Shown in pieces: positions 4,699 to 5,842 of a DNA stretch of 5,842 nucleotides. How positions within the stretch are numbered: position 1 is the first letter of the stretch; every line of letters begins with the position of its first letter. The stretch is from positions 1 to 5,842 of the forward strand of contig CAIXIZ010000189.1 of the NCBI GenBank assembly GCA_903919625.1. Direction: 5' to 3'. The notes beneath the pieces were generated by a model. It was not told where the DNA came from and did not search any database. It saw nothing but the letters and a program-made list of their open reading frames with translations. Position numbers and translations under genes: made by a program. Origin of the DNA: an uncultured Verrucomicrobiota bacterium. Its GTDB lineage: Bacteria; Verrucomicrobiota; Verrucomicrobiia; Opitutales; Opitutaceae.

Positions 4699-4938
4699 TC
4701 AGCCGGCCGCACCGCAACCACATTGCGCCCCGCAGCAGTGGGACGAAGCCGTGGGCGCCGGAGATTTTCTCTCACCCACGCCCATCAGGCCAAAGCCTCC
4801 GCTGATGACCCGGCGAATCGGCTCGCCGGTGGCCGGATGACGCGAAAGCGGGGCATCCCCCATCGACTGCTGCAGCTCGAAACGGGCGGGTGCGACGCCG
4901 GGAATCAGCGGGATGGTCTCATAAACATAAGTGGTCAT
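4699..4938 (-). CDS. FmdB-like small protein with degenerate zinc ribbon
   Basis: This 79-aa protein follows the FmdB/CxxC-SSSS zinc-ribbon scaffold: TTYVYETIP, then RFELQQSMGDAPLSRHPATGEPIRRVISGGFGLM, matching 'PTYEYRCxxCGxxFEVxQSMxDPPLxxCPxCGGPVRRLIS'. The four cysteines expected in the ribbon are replaced: ETIPLIP stands at the first knuckle and SRHPATGE at the second. The only cysteines (C68, C69, C73, C75) cluster with H67 in the C-terminal HCCGAQCGCG tail. Family members are small proteins with proposed regulatory roles and no proven reaction. The tail could bind a metal, but this is inference. It lies 24 bp after the rimO stop and 23 bp before the DUF5069 start, consistent with one operon. 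The start fits the family N-terminus. Confidence 0.82.
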   Translation of the reverse strand: MTTYVYETIPLIPGVAPARFELQQSMGDAPLSRHPATGEPIRRVISGGFGLMGVGERKSPAPTASSHCCGAQCGCGAAG

Positions 4939-4962
4939 GGCGAGGAAGGGGCCACCCTACAT

Positions 4963-5842
4963 TTACTGTGCCTGTTTCGCAACCTTGTACGCCACCGGAC
5001 TCTGCCCCGCCGGCAATGCCAGCAAGTCGTAATCGTGAAACCCATTGATGGTAACAGTGGCGAATTCGCCCACCGGCAGCTCCCGCGGCACATAGACGCG
5101 TCCATCGATGTCGGGCGCATCGGCCTCGCCGCGGGCGACACCCGGCTCCTCGACGAGCACCTTCAGCGTGCGACCGACAAAGGATTTGCTGACCTCGGCG
5201 GCAATCTCCTGCTGCAAAGCCATGAGGCGATGCCAGCGGGCCTCTTTGATTTTCGGGGAAATCTGCTGTTCCATTTTCGCCCCACGCGTCCCCTCCTCCT
5301 GCGAGTAGCGGAACACCCCGAGCCGCTCAAATTTGGTCTCGCGGATGAAAGCACAGAGCTCGTCCACATCGGCCTCGGTTTCACCCGGAAAGCCCACAAT
5401 GAAAGTCGTCCGGATGGCGATGCCGGGGATGCCCGCGCGGATGCGCCGGAGCAGATCGCGGATGTAATTGCCGCTGGTTTCGCGCTGCATCCGGTCCAGC
5501 ATCGCATCGCTGATGTGCTGGAGGGGGATGTCGATATAGCGTGCAACCTTCGGGCACTCCGCGATGGTGCGGATGAGCTCATCGCTCCAGTGCGCCGGGT
5601 GGGTGTAGAGCAGCCGGATCCAGAAATCGCCCTCGATGGCATTGAGCTCGCGGAGCAACGTGGTGAGCGCGGTGCCGCGCGAGGAATCCACCGGTGTGCG
5701 CGGGTTGGGCCGCTGTTCCCAGGTGTCCATGCCGAAGAACGTCGTGTCCTGGGAGATGAGGTTCAGCTCGCGCACCCCCTCGCGCACCAATTGCCGCGCC
5801 TCCGCGACCACGCTGGCGACCGTGCGGCTGCGGTGGCGGCCG
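4963..5842 (-). CDS. rimO: Ribosomal protein S12 methylthiotransferase RimO (N-terminus outside window)
   Basis: RimO is a radical-SAM iron-sulfur enzyme that adds a methylthio group to a conserved aspartate of ribosomal protein S12. The window holds the C-terminal part, about 293 codons ending in TAA at 4963. The visible order is RHRSRTVASVVAEARQLV, GVRELNLISQDTTFFGMD, RLLYTHPAHW, YIDIPLQHISDAMLDRMQR, IRTTFIVGFPGETEADVDELCAFI and FERLGVFRYSQEEGTRG. Then comes the C-terminal TRAM domain (from about GRTLKVLVEE to FHDYDLLAL). SQDTT, IPLQH and the ending 'FHDYDL' separate RimO from its tRNA-modifying relative MiaB. The N-terminal UPF0004 domain and the CxxxCxxC cluster motif fall beyond the right edge. 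A GTG at 5811 is not the start, since the frame and homology continue to 5841. The segment from about TWEQ to SSRG after FFGMD looks longer than in E. coli-type RimO. It is the first gene of a probable operon with the FmdB-like and DUF5069 genes. Confidence 0.95.
   Translation of the reverse strand, partial: GRHRSRTVASVVAEARQLVREGVRELNLISQDTTFFGMDTWEQRPNPRTPVDSSRGTALTTLLRELNAIEGDFWIRLLYTHPAHWSDELIRTIAECPKVARYIDIPLQHISDAMLDRMQRETSGNYIRDLLRRIRAGIPGIAIRTTFIVGFPGETEADVDELCAFIRETKFERLGVFRYSQEEGTRGAKMEQQISPKIKEARWHRLMALQQEIAAEVSKSFVGRTLKVLVEEPGVARGEADAPDIDGRVYVPRELPVGEFATVTINGFHDYDLLALPAGQSPVAYKVAKQAQ

Noticed and set aside
4676..4723. Upstream ATG (4723) for the DUF5069 gene
   Set aside because: It would overlap the end of the FmdB-like gene and add an Arg-rich stretch outside the family signature.

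Overview
The window is a GC-rich bacterial chromosomal segment of mostly housekeeping and conserved-hypothetical genes. The best guess for its source is Verrucomicrobiota, possibly Opitutales. That rests on the DUF5069 protein, the cysteine-poor FmdB-like protein with its 'TYVYETIP' N-terminus, the style of the RimO sequence, and the near absence of Shine-Dalgarno motifs. It is inferred from familiarity with these families; no marker gene in the window proves it. No plasmid, phage, CRISPR or defence module was seen.

Layout. Positions 1-56 hold the last 17 codons of a plus-strand gene. It converges on a minus-strand pair: a small DUF2934 protein (168-434) and, upstream of it, a calcineurin-like metallophosphoesterase (553 to about 1470). 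A 76-bp divergent spacer with an 8-bp inverted repeat separates the phosphoesterase from a plus-strand run: a YhcH/YjgK/YiaL (DUF386) cupin-like protein (1547-2047), rlmJ for 23S rRNA m6A2030 methylation (2044-2916, start overlapping the previous stop as GTGA), and a dCTPP1-like MazG-fold nucleotide pyrophosphohydrolase (2977-3354). Next come about 275 bp of non-coding DNA with hairpins, one of them a REP-like unit, and then a small predicted exported protein with internal repeats and no recognised family (3630-3992). A spacer with an inverted pair of GTAG-headed palindromes (4083-4130, BIME-like) separates it from a minus-strand cluster transcribed toward it from the right edge: rimO (partial), an FmdB-like small protein, and DUF5069.

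How the genes fit together. Two genes modify the ribosome (rlmJ acts on 23S rRNA, rimO on protein S12), one cleans the nucleotide pool, and the phosphoesterase and YhcH protein have unassigned substrates. The least explained parts are the REP-like elements, the exported repeat protein, and the FmdB-like protein that has lost its canonical zinc cysteines. No complete new multi-gene system is evident.
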